Assembly (NCBI GenBank): GCA_020161755.1
Contig: JAIUOS010000008.1
Span: 62,001-126,000, forward strand
Source of the DNA: Actinomycetota bacterium
GTDB taxonomy: Bacteria > Actinomycetota > Actinomycetes > Propionibacteriales > Propionibacteriaceae
DNA: 64,000 nucleotides
Direction of reading: 5' to 3'
Positions 26,887 to 35,000 of this stretch are shown one piece after another (the first letter of the stretch is position 1; every line of letters begins with the position of its first letter). The position numbers were made by a program, and so were the translations under genes. The notes below the pieces were generated by a model. The model made no database searches. It saw nothing but the letters and a program-made list of their open reading frames with translations, and had not been told where the DNA came from.

Positions 26887-27297
26887 TCAGGCGTGCCGAC
26901 AGGCGGCGAGGTAGTCGGCCTCGTCGACGTGCTCCTGCCAGGTGACGGCCTCCTGGCCCTCGGCGAGCTCGACCACGCCGCTCATCGCCAGATGGCTCAT
27001 GAAGGAGTCGGGCAGCGCGCCGTGCCAGTGCCGCTGGCCGGGCGGCGTCCAGACGGTGACGCCCGGACGCAGCACGACCACCTCGTCCGCGGTGACCACG
27101 ACGCCGACGCCCTCGGTGCAGTGCAGCACCTGGCCGGCCGCGTGGGAGTGCCAGGCGTTGCGCGCGCCGGGCGTGAAGTGCACCGAGCCGACGCTGAACC
27201 GGGCGTCCGGGTGGGCGACGACCATGTCGACGAACGTGTCGCCGACGAAGCGGTCGGCAGGGCCCTTCCCGGTCGGGGTCTTCGGCAGTTCCTGCAT
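26887..27297 (-). CDS. Cupin domain protein
   Basis: 136 residues from ATG 27297. A single cupin barrel is visible: the first motif region FTPGARNAWHSHAAGQVLHC contributes metal-binding histidines and the second, PPGQRHWHGA, completes the site. A quinone/carboxymuconolactone-type small-molecule role is typical of such cupins, but the substrate is unknown. It is the last gene of an alcohol dehydrogenase/XRE regulator/cupin operon; two bases separate it from the regulator's stop. Confidence 0.88.
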   Translation of the reverse strand: MQELPKTPTGKGPADRFVGDTFVDMVVAHPDARFSVGSVHFTPGARNAWHSHAAGQVLHCTEGVGVVVTADEVVVLRPGVTVWTPPGQRHWHGALPDSFMSHLAMSGVVELAEGQEAVTWQEHVDEADYLAACRHA

Positions 27298-27299
27298 GG

Positions 27300-28160
27300 T
27301 CAGTCCTTCGCGAGGGTCGGGGACGGGGTGGACGCCCAGCTGGCGAGCAGGGCGAACGCGTCGGCGGACGGGGTGCCCGGCTCGGCGATGTAGGCGTTCA
27401 GCCGCAGCCCCGGGTCGGCGGTGAGCTCCATCGACTCGTACGGCAGCGAGAGGTCGCCGACGAGCGGGTGGTGGAACTTCTTGATGCCGGTGCGGTGCTG
27501 GCGCACGTCGTGGGTGGCCCACAGCGTGCGGAACAGCTCGCTGCGCGTCGACAGCTCCCCGACCAGCTGGGTGAGGCCGGCGTCGTACGGGTTCTCCCCG
27601 GCCAGCGTCCGCAGCAGCGCCGCGGCCTCGCCGGCCACCTTGCGCCACTCGGGGAAGAACTCCTGGGCGGCCGGGTCGAGGAAGATGAAGCGGGCGGTGT
27701 TCGGGCGTCCGGGCTGGGCGAGGACCGGGGCGTACAGCGCCGCCCCGAGCGCGTTCGTGGCGAGGATGTCGGTGCGGGCGTTGCGGACGTAGGCCGCGGT
27801 GCCGCTCATCGCGTCGAGCAACCACTGCACCGGGGGACGGACGGACGCCCGCGCGGGCCGCGTCCCCGGCGTCCGGGTGGACGCGGCGCGCGCCAGGTCG
27901 TGCAGGTGGGCGCGTTCGGCGTCGTCGAGCTGGAGCGCGTTCGCGACCGCCTCCAGCACCGACTCCGACGCCCCCGCGAGGTTGCCGCGCTCCAACCGCA
28001 CGTAGTACTCCAGGCTGACGCCGGCCAGCAGCGCCACCTCCTCGCGGCGCAGGCCGGCGACCCGGCGCTGGCCGCCCCACGCCGGCAGGCCCGCGCGCTC
28101 GGGGGTGATCCGGGCCCGCCGGGTGCGGAGGAATTCCGCCGCCTCCTGCTTGACGTCCAT
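27300..28160 (-). CDS. XRE family regulator with MmyB-like ligand-binding domain
   Basis: 286 residues from ATG 28160. The helix-turn-helix region RREEVALLAGVSLEYYVRLE (about 38-57) has the YYVRLERG signature of the MmyB-like subfamily. The C-terminal domain, about residues 105-275, begins PPVQWLLDAMSGTAAYVRN and matches the PAS-like MmyB effector domain. It probably controls the flanking dehydrogenase and cupin genes; the start is 14 bases after the dehydrogenase stop. Confidence 0.9.
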   Translation of the reverse strand: MDVKQEAAEFLRTRRARITPERAGLPAWGGQRRVAGLRREEVALLAGVSLEYYVRLERGNLAGASESVLEAVANALQLDDAERAHLHDLARAASTRTPGTRPARASVRPPVQWLLDAMSGTAAYVRNARTDILATNALGAALYAPVLAQPGRPNTARFIFLDPAAQEFFPEWRKVAGEAAALLRTLAGENPYDAGLTQLVGELSTRSELFRTLWATHDVRQHRTGIKKFHHPLVGDLSLPYESMELTADPGLRLNAYIAEPGTPSADAFALLASWASTPSPTLAKD

Positions 28161-28174
28161 CACCGGTGCCCCGT

Positions 28175-29188
28175 TCAGGGCCGCAGCAGCGACTTGATCG
28201 CGCGGCGCTCGTCCATGGCCGCGTAGGCCTCGGCGACCTGCGACAGCGGCAGCTCGAGGTCGAACACCAGGCCGGGGTTGATCGTGCGGGACAGCACCAG
28301 GTCGAGCAGGTGCGGCAGGTAGGCGCGCACGTGCGCGGGCCCGCCCTTGATGCCGACGTTGCGCCAGAACAGGTCGTTGACCGGCAGGTCGCCGTGCGGG
28401 AGGCCGACGAGCCCGATGTTGCCCCCGGCCCGGACGCAGCCCACGGCCTGGACGCGGGCGTCGTCGGTGCCCACGCACTCCAGCACGCAGTCGGCGCCGA
28501 TGCCCTCGGTGAGTTCCTTGACCCGCGCGATGCCCTCCTCGCCGCGTTCGGTGACGATGTGGGTGGCGCCGAAGGCCTTCGCGACCTCCTGCCGGTCGGC
28601 GTGCCGGCTCATCGCGATCACGGTGGACGCGCCCAGCTGCGCAGCGGCCAGGACGCCCGACAGCCCGACGGCGCCGTCCCCGACCACGACCACGCTGGAG
28701 CCCGGGCCGACGCCGGCGGAGACGGCGGCGTGCCAGCCGGTGCACATCACGTCGGACAGCGCCAGGATGCTCGGGATCAGGTCGTCGTCCGGCACGCCGG
28801 GGGTGGCGATCAGGGTGCCGTCGGCGTTGGGGACGCGGATCTTCTCGGCCTGGCAGCCCTTGTAGCCGCCGCCGTGCTCGCAATTGGCATGGGCGCCCTT
28901 GCGGCAGGTCGGGCAGGTGTTGTCGGAGTGCAGGAAGCCGCCGACCACGAAGTCGCCGGGCTTCACCGCCGTGACCGCGTCGCCGACGGTCTCGACGATC
29001 CCGCAGTACTCGTGCCCGATCGGTGTCGGCTGGGGGATGGGCTGGAGGCCGCGGTAGCGCCACAGGTCCGACCCGCACACGCAGGCCGCGACGGTGCGGA
29101 CGATCGCGTCCGTCGGTTCGAGGATGGTGGGATCGTCGCGCTCTTCGTAGCGGACGTCCCCGGGGGCATGGATCACGGCTCCGAACAT
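28175..29188 (-). CDS. Zinc-dependent alcohol dehydrogenase (MDR superfamily)
   Basis: 337 residues from ATG 29188 (MFGAVIHAPGDVRYEERDDP), preferred over an in-frame ATG eight codons upstream because it follows a GGGGG ribosome site and begins the family consensus. Catalytic zinc ligands are in VCGSD and GHEYCG. A structural-zinc-like loop has cysteines in CPTCRKGAHANCEHGGGYKGC (first and last C inclusive). The Rossmann motif is VVGDGAVGLSG (about 175), NAD(P)-dependent. The alcohol or aldehyde substrate is unknown. First gene of the operon with the XRE regulator and the cupin. Confidence 0.92.
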   Translation of the reverse strand: MFGAVIHAPGDVRYEERDDPTILEPTDAIVRTVAACVCGSDLWRYRGLQPIPQPTPIGHEYCGIVETVGDAVTAVKPGDFVVGGFLHSDNTCPTCRKGAHANCEHGGGYKGCQAEKIRVPNADGTLIATPGVPDDDLIPSILALSDVMCTGWHAAVSAGVGPGSSVVVVGDGAVGLSGVLAAAQLGASTVIAMSRHADRQEVAKAFGATHIVTERGEEGIARVKELTEGIGADCVLECVGTDDARVQAVGCVRAGGNIGLVGLPHGDLPVNDLFWRNVGIKGGPAHVRAYLPHLLDLVLSRTINPGLVFDLELPLSQVAEAYAAMDERRAIKSLLRP

Positions 29189-29240
29189 GCCCCCAGCCCA
29201 CCACATCCGCACCGCTCGTGGGAGGCCCTGCCAGTGACCC

Positions 29241-29310
29241 CCTCCGCCGACTTGTCAGAATCTCAGGTCGCCAGAGCGACCTGAGATTCTGACAAGTCGG
29301 AGGGCGGAGG
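29241..29310. repeat. Family B palindrome, copy B3
   Basis: Nearly perfect dyad over the whole 70 bases: CCTCCGCCGACTTGTCAGAA ... TTCTGACAAGTCGGAGGGCGGAGG, with matching inner TCTCAGGTCGC / GCGACCTGAGA. It lies between the alcohol dehydrogenase promoter side and the 3' end of the Nfn-like gene, 13 bases beyond that stop. Confidence 0.9.
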
Positions 29311-29322
29311 AGGGGGACGGGG

Positions 29323-32049
29323 TCAGCAGCCGTGGCGGGCGCGGCTGGCCTGTTCCTGGGCGCGGAACAGGGCGAAGCGGGGCAGGAACTTGTCCCAGTC
29401 GATGCTGTGCGCGTCGATCTCGGGGCCGTCGATGCAGGCGTGTCGGCGCACCAGCTTGCCGTCCGCGGTGACCGGCACCATGCAGGCGCCGCACATGCCG
29501 GTGGCGTCCACCATGATCGAGTTGAGGCTGGCCACGCACGGCACGGCGTAGGGCGCGGTGAGGTCGGAGACCGACCGCATCATCAGCGGCGGCCCGATCG
29601 TGACCACCTCGGCGATCGGACGCCCGGCGCCGTCCCGGGCGGCGTTCAGCAAGGCCTCGAGCGGCGTGGTCACGAAGCCCTGGACGCCGACCGAGCCGTC
29701 GTTGGTGGTGTAGACCACGTCGAGCTGCTCCCCGTACGCGGCCTGCAGGCGTCCGATGCGCTCCTCGGGGCCGTCCCAGAACATCAGGTCGGCGCTGCGG
29801 AACCCCGAGATCAGCGTGACGTGGTTCCCCAGCCGCAGGTGCTCGCGCAGGATCGGGTAGACCGGCGGCAGCCCCAGCCCACCCGCGGTGAACACGACGG
29901 TCGCGCCCTCGGGCGCCTGGTGCAGTTCGCTCGGACGGCCGAGCGGCCCGGCCACGCCGGCGAACGCGTCGCCCACCCGCATCGCGTTGATGCCGATCGT
30001 GCTGGCGCCCATGTTCTGCACCACCAGCGTGATCGTGCCGGCGTGGGCGTCCCAGTCGGCCAGCGTCAGCGGGATCAGCTCGCCGTCCGGCGTGGGCAGG
30101 ACGCGGACGAACTGCCCGGCGCGGGCGCTGCGTGCGATCACCGGGGCGCGGACGGTGAACTCCTCGATGCCCACGCTGAGGTGCTGCTTGGCCACGATCA
30201 CCGGCTGCTCGCCGGCCAGCTCGGTCCAGGCCAGCGCGCGCGCCACCCGCGCGGTGACCTCGGCCGGCTCGTAGTGCTCGAGCGTCCCGACGATCTCGCG
30301 GGCCGCGGACTGGCCGTCGCCGGCCGCGCGGATGGCTGTTGACCCGCCGCGGGCGGCATCCCCGCCGGTGTAGATGCCGTGCAGCGACGTCTCCTTGGAG
30401 TCCTCGGCCTGCTGGATCGTCCCGGCGGGCGAGGTGGCCAGCCGCGGCTCGGAGTCCTTGATGATCGGGTTGGCGGTGTTGCCCAGCGCCATGATCACCA
30501 GGTCGGCCGGCAGTTCGGCGGTGCGCCCGGTGGCGACCGGACGGCGGCGCCCGGACGCGTCCGGGTCGCCCAACCCCATCACCTCGACGACCGCGGTGGT
30601 GACGAAGCCGGTCTCGTCGCCGATGAACTCGACCGGCGAGCGCAGCACGGCGAGCTCGATGCCCTCCTCGAGGGCGTGCTCGAGCTCCTCGACGCGGGCG
30701 GGCATCTCGGCGCGGGTCCGGCGGTAGACGATCGTCACCAGCCCGCCCAGCCGGCGGGCGGTGCGCGCGGCGTCCATGGCGGTGTTGCCGCCGCCGATGA
30801 CCAGCACCTGCTTGCCCGCCGTGGCCGGCAGCGGCGTCTCGTGGTCGGGGGCGTGCGCCCGCATCAGGTTGACCCGGGTCAGGAACTCGTTGGCGCTCAT
30901 CACGTTGAGCAGGTGCTCGCCGGGCACGTTCAGGAACCGGGGGAGCCCGGCGCCGCTGCCGACGAAGACCTTGGCGAAGCCGGCGTCCCTGAGCTGCTCG
31001 AGGGTGGCCGTCCGCCCCACCACGAAGTTGGTCACGAACCGTCCGCCGAGCAGCCGGATCTTGGCCACCACGTCGTCGATCAGCGCGTTCGGCAGCCGGA
31101 ACTCCGGGATCCCGTAGCGCAGCACCCCGCCGAGCTCGTGGAACGCCTCGAACACCGTTACCGGGAAGCCCTCGGCCGCCAGCAGGTAGGCCGTGATCAG
31201 GCCGGACGGGCCGGAGCCCACGATGGCCATCGGCGGACGCAGCGCGGTCGCCCAGGGGTCGGGGATGCCGGCGAAGCGCGCCCGCGCGGCCTCGGGGTGC
31301 GCGACCTTCTCCCATTCCGGCAGGAACCACTCCAGCTGGCCGATCGACATCGACTGCTTGTGGATGCACATGCCCTGGCACTGCAGCTCCTGCGGGCAGA
31401 CCCGTCCGGTGACGTTGGGCAGGGGGTTGCACGACTCGAGCATCTCCAGCGCCTCGCGGAACCGGCCGGTGCCGATCAGTTCGAACATCTGCGGGATGTG
31501 GATCTGGACGGGGCAGCCGCCCTGCGGCTCCCGGTGGCCGGCCAGCAGGACGCCCAGTTCGCACGGCGCCTCTGCGCACTGCTTGTCGCGCAGGGCCTCC
31601 AGCCAGACGAACAGCTCGACGTCACGGCGGGTGTAGCCCAGGTCCATGTAGCCGAGGAACCCCTTGTTGACCAGCTCGAAGTCCTCGAACCGTTCCGACG
31701 GCTTGCGGATGTAGGGGCCGATCGCGTTCCCGGCCGGCCAGTTCTCGCTCAGGCCGGCGAACATCGGGTAGCGGCCCGACAGGTGCTCCGCCAGCGCCCG
31801 GATGAACATGCGCTTGCGGCCCAGCGGCAGGTTCCACAGGAACCGCATGATCAGCCGGCTGGAGTCGTCGTCGCGGCTCAGCACGTCCCACAGCTGCCGG
31901 GTGAACTTCGCGCTCAGCTCGGGCTGCCGGAACTCCCATGCCACCGCCTCCATGCCATCGGCGGTGAACAACTCGCGGAAGGCCCGCGGGTCGGCCACCA
32001 GCCGGCGCTCGAGGAGGCCGAGCTGGTTGCTGAACGACGGGCCGTTCAC
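29323..32049 (-). CDS. Fused GltD-PyrK (Nfn-like) FAD/NAD(P)/iron-sulfur oxidoreductase
   Basis: 908 residues from a GTG (VNGPSFSNQLGLLERRLV) overlapping the giant oxidoreductase stop as GTGA. Residues 1-180 are an N-terminal extension I do not recognise. Then come iron-sulfur cysteines (GGCPVQIHIPQ; CNPLPNVTGRVCPQELQC; GMCIHK), FAD site AIVGSGPSGL (about 275), NAD(P) site VLVIGGGNTAMDAA (about 418) and GGDAARGG, the GltD/NfnB architecture. From about 600 the PyrK/NfnA part follows, with a flavin-reductase fold (SARAGQFVRVLP) and a C-terminal [2Fe-2S] motif GMCGACMV...HACIDGPE. Nfn enzymes exchange electrons between ferredoxin, NADH and NADPH by flavin-based bifurcation. The order here (large part first) differs from the PyrK-GltD fusions I know. 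Bifurcation itself is inference. Confidence 0.85.
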   Translation of the reverse strand: MNGPSFSNQLGLLERRLVADPRAFRELFTADGMEAVAWEFRQPELSAKFTRQLWDVLSRDDDSSRLIMRFLWNLPLGRKRMFIRALAEHLSGRYPMFAGLSENWPAGNAIGPYIRKPSERFEDFELVNKGFLGYMDLGYTRRDVELFVWLEALRDKQCAEAPCELGVLLAGHREPQGGCPVQIHIPQMFELIGTGRFREALEMLESCNPLPNVTGRVCPQELQCQGMCIHKQSMSIGQLEWFLPEWEKVAHPEAARARFAGIPDPWATALRPPMAIVGSGPSGLITAYLLAAEGFPVTVFEAFHELGGVLRYGIPEFRLPNALIDDVVAKIRLLGGRFVTNFVVGRTATLEQLRDAGFAKVFVGSGAGLPRFLNVPGEHLLNVMSANEFLTRVNLMRAHAPDHETPLPATAGKQVLVIGGGNTAMDAARTARRLGGLVTIVYRRTRAEMPARVEELEHALEEGIELAVLRSPVEFIGDETGFVTTAVVEVMGLGDPDASGRRRPVATGRTAELPADLVIMALGNTANPIIKDSEPRLATSPAGTIQQAEDSKETSLHGIYTGGDAARGGSTAIRAAGDGQSAAREIVGTLEHYEPAEVTARVARALAWTELAGEQPVIVAKQHLSVGIEEFTVRAPVIARSARAGQFVRVLPTPDGELIPLTLADWDAHAGTITLVVQNMGASTIGINAMRVGDAFAGVAGPLGRPSELHQAPEGATVVFTAGGLGLPPVYPILREHLRLGNHVTLISGFRSADLMFWDGPEERIGRLQAAYGEQLDVVYTTNDGSVGVQGFVTTPLEALLNAARDGAGRPIAEVVTIGPPLMMRSVSDLTAPYAVPCVASLNSIMVDATGMCGACMVPVTADGKLVRRHACIDGPEIDAHSIDWDKFLPRFALFRAQEQASRARHGC

Positions 32050-35000
32050 CGGATGATCTCCGCGTCGCAGGTGGCCTTGACCCGGGTGATCCGCGCCGTC
32101 AGTTCGGTGGTCAGTTCCAGTCCGTCGAGAGCGTCCGGACGCATCCGGCCCACGGTCTGCGGATTGCCGTCCACCACGATCGTGGCCTTCTCGAACAGCT
32201 GCGGCAGCTCCTGGTAGCAGGTCGCGCAGTCGTTGCACCGGGGCAGGTCCTCGGCGTCGAGCCAGATCGGGCGCTCGTCGACCGCCACGGACGCCGGCGC
32301 CTCCTCGGCGGCCGGCGCGGCCAGCGGGGAGCCGAACAGGCCCAGGTGCAGCGGGCCGCCCGCGGGAGCGCCGCTGGCCGTGGCCAGGTCGGCCATCGCC
32401 TGGGCGATGGTGTCCAGCGCCGACTCGCGGGCCTCGATCGCTGCGCCGTAGCGGGACGTCCACTCGCCCACCTCGGCACGGTGCCGGGCCGAGAGCAGCG
32501 CCTCGGACTGGCCGGCGAGGAACTGCAGCGTCCGCCAGTTGCGGCGCCGGTCCTCGACGAGGGCGACGATGCTGTCCGAGCAGGCCATCTTCACCAGCCG
32601 GCGCTTGCGGTCGGTGGTGTGGACGAACGGCGTCCGGCCGGTGCGCTGGTGCAGCGGCAGCTCGACGTACTCGGCGATCGGCACCGCGCCGGCCTCCTCG
32701 TAGTTGGCCAGCCAGCGGAACTGGCGCGCGAACCGCACCTCGCCGATCGCGAAGTCGGCGGGGGTGAGCGGCATCGTCAGCAGTTGCAGCTGGCCGCGGT
32801 CGTCGCGGTAGGTGAGCGTGGTCTCGGTCCACAGCCCTTCGGGTTCGGGGTTGCCCTCGAGGCTGAACCGCTCCGACAGGTCGGCGCCGCGGCGCGGGTC
32901 GTGCACGAACAGCGGGAACACCCGGCTCTCCACGGCCAGCCGGGAGCGGGCGTTCGCGAGGTCCTCGGGCATGCCGTTCTCGGTGTCGCACGGCGCGTAG
33001 GCGATCATCAGCCCCGCGCCGTCGTTGTAGCCGATCAGGTCGGCGGACGCGCGCAGGAAGTGGCTGTGGAAGGCGGTCGCGGTCGCGCACACGTAGACGC
33101 CGGGATGGAACGCGGCGAGCAGGCCGAGCTCCTTGCGGCTCTCCAGCTTGCCGGCGTGGGCGCTGCCGTAGCGGGCGAGGTCGGCGTCCTGGCCGGCGAA
33201 GCTGGCCGTGGACGCCTGCCCGCCGGTGTTGGAGTAGCCGCCGGTGTCCAGCACGAGCGACTTGATCGGGGTGCCGCCGGCCAGCACCCGCGACATCGCG
33301 CCGAAGCCGATGTCGAAGGCCGCACCGTCGCCGCTGATCGTGAGCACCACCGGCACCAGCGTCCGCTCGGCCGGGGTGAAGTCCCGCCACGACAGCGTGG
33401 CCAGCGCAGCGTCGTGTAGTTCAGCGTCGTACGAATCGGTGAGTTCGAGTTCGGCGACGCGCAGCGCGCGCACCTCGGCGACCAGGCCGGAGACCAGGCC
33501 CTCGTAGATGCCCATGGCCAGCGGCTGGGCGTCCTGGAACAGGCCGTTCACCCACGGGTCGAGGTACGCCGAGTTCGGCATCGTGGACGCGTACACGCTC
33601 GAGCACCCGGTCGAGTTCGCCATCACCACGGGGGCGGGCCCGTCGCCGGTCGGCCCCGACTCGTACAGGTACAGGCGGCGCTCGAGTTCGGCGAGCGTCG
33701 CCGCCACCCGGTCGCGGCGCTCGCCCTCGGGCAGCCGGCCCTTCAGCTCGGCCAGGGCGTCCAGCGTGGTCTCCAGGTCGCGCAGGTGCGCCTCGCGGCG
33801 ATCCCGGCCGACCCGGTGGCTGAGCGAGTTCAGCAGGTGGATCGCGGTGACCTCACCGCACCCGCGGCAGGCCCCGTGGCCGCCGGTCATCGAGTAGTAG
33901 TCGTTGCGGGCGAGCAGGATGCGCTTGATGTCGCCGCCGGGTGCGGTCGCGTCCACCGTGACCCTGGCCGGGGTGTCCGGCAGCCGCGTGAGGCGTTCGA
34001 ACCGGGCCTCCAGCATGCCGAGCAGCACGTCGTCCTGGTCGGCGGTGGTGAGCGCGGCGGGGCCGCAGACGTCCACGCACTGGAGGCAGCCGGTGCACTT
34101 CCACGGGTCGACGACGGCGGAGAACAGGACGCCGGTGCCGGCGGACTGCTTCTCGGCCGCGTCGAACAGCGGACGGGTGCGCGCCACCGGGAAGGCGGCC
34201 AGCGCTCCCAGCACGTCGTCCAGGCGTCCCTCGTCGAGGTCGGGGACGGTGGCGAGCGACAGCTGGGTGGACGCCTCACGCGCCACCGCCGCCAGGTCGG
34301 TCGCCGACGAGGACGCGGCGTACCCGGCCCGGATCGCGTCCGCCCACGACGGCACCAGCCCGTACCACGGGCCGCGCTCGGCCTCGCTGAGCCCGGCGGC
34401 GTCGACCGCTGCACCGAGCAGGTCGCCGAGCTCGTGACCGGTGTTGGGGATCGCGTTGTCCGGGCAGGCCAGCGCACACTCCAGGCAGGCCGTGCAGGTG
34501 GACGCGTCGAAGACCGGGACGGTGCGCCGGAAGAGGCCCTTGTTCTTCGCCGCGCCGGTGCCGACCGGCATGAACAGGCCGGTCCCGGGCAGCACCGGGG
34601 CCTCGTCGACGGTGCCCTCCCGGAACGGGCGGGCGATCATCTCCTCGTAGTAGCCGGGGTCGAACAGGCCGCTGGTGCGCTCCCGCGTCACGCTGGGGGT
34701 CATCGCGCCCGACAGGGACGCGCGGACGCCGGTCAGCGCGGTCGCGCCCTCGGCAGCGACGAACGCCGGGTCGTCGTACTCGACGGACTGCGCCTTCATG
34801 CCGTCCCGGATCACGGCCAGGTTGGCCTCGATCACGGTCTCGCCCCGGCGTCCGAACTTCTTGGCCAGCTCGGCCCGCACCTCGGCCTCGGCGTGCCGGG
34901 TGTCGCCGCGGCTGATGCCGTCCACGTGGCCGAGGATCGCGCCGATGAACGCGATGCCCATCATCCGGGTCTCGAGTTCGGGGTTGGGGGCGTGTGCGCG

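Noticed and set aside
32050-33390. N-terminal extension of the Nfn-like frame by about 447 codons
   Set aside because: It lies wholly inside the giant oxidoreductase gene in another frame; the GTG overlapping the preceding stop is the natural start.
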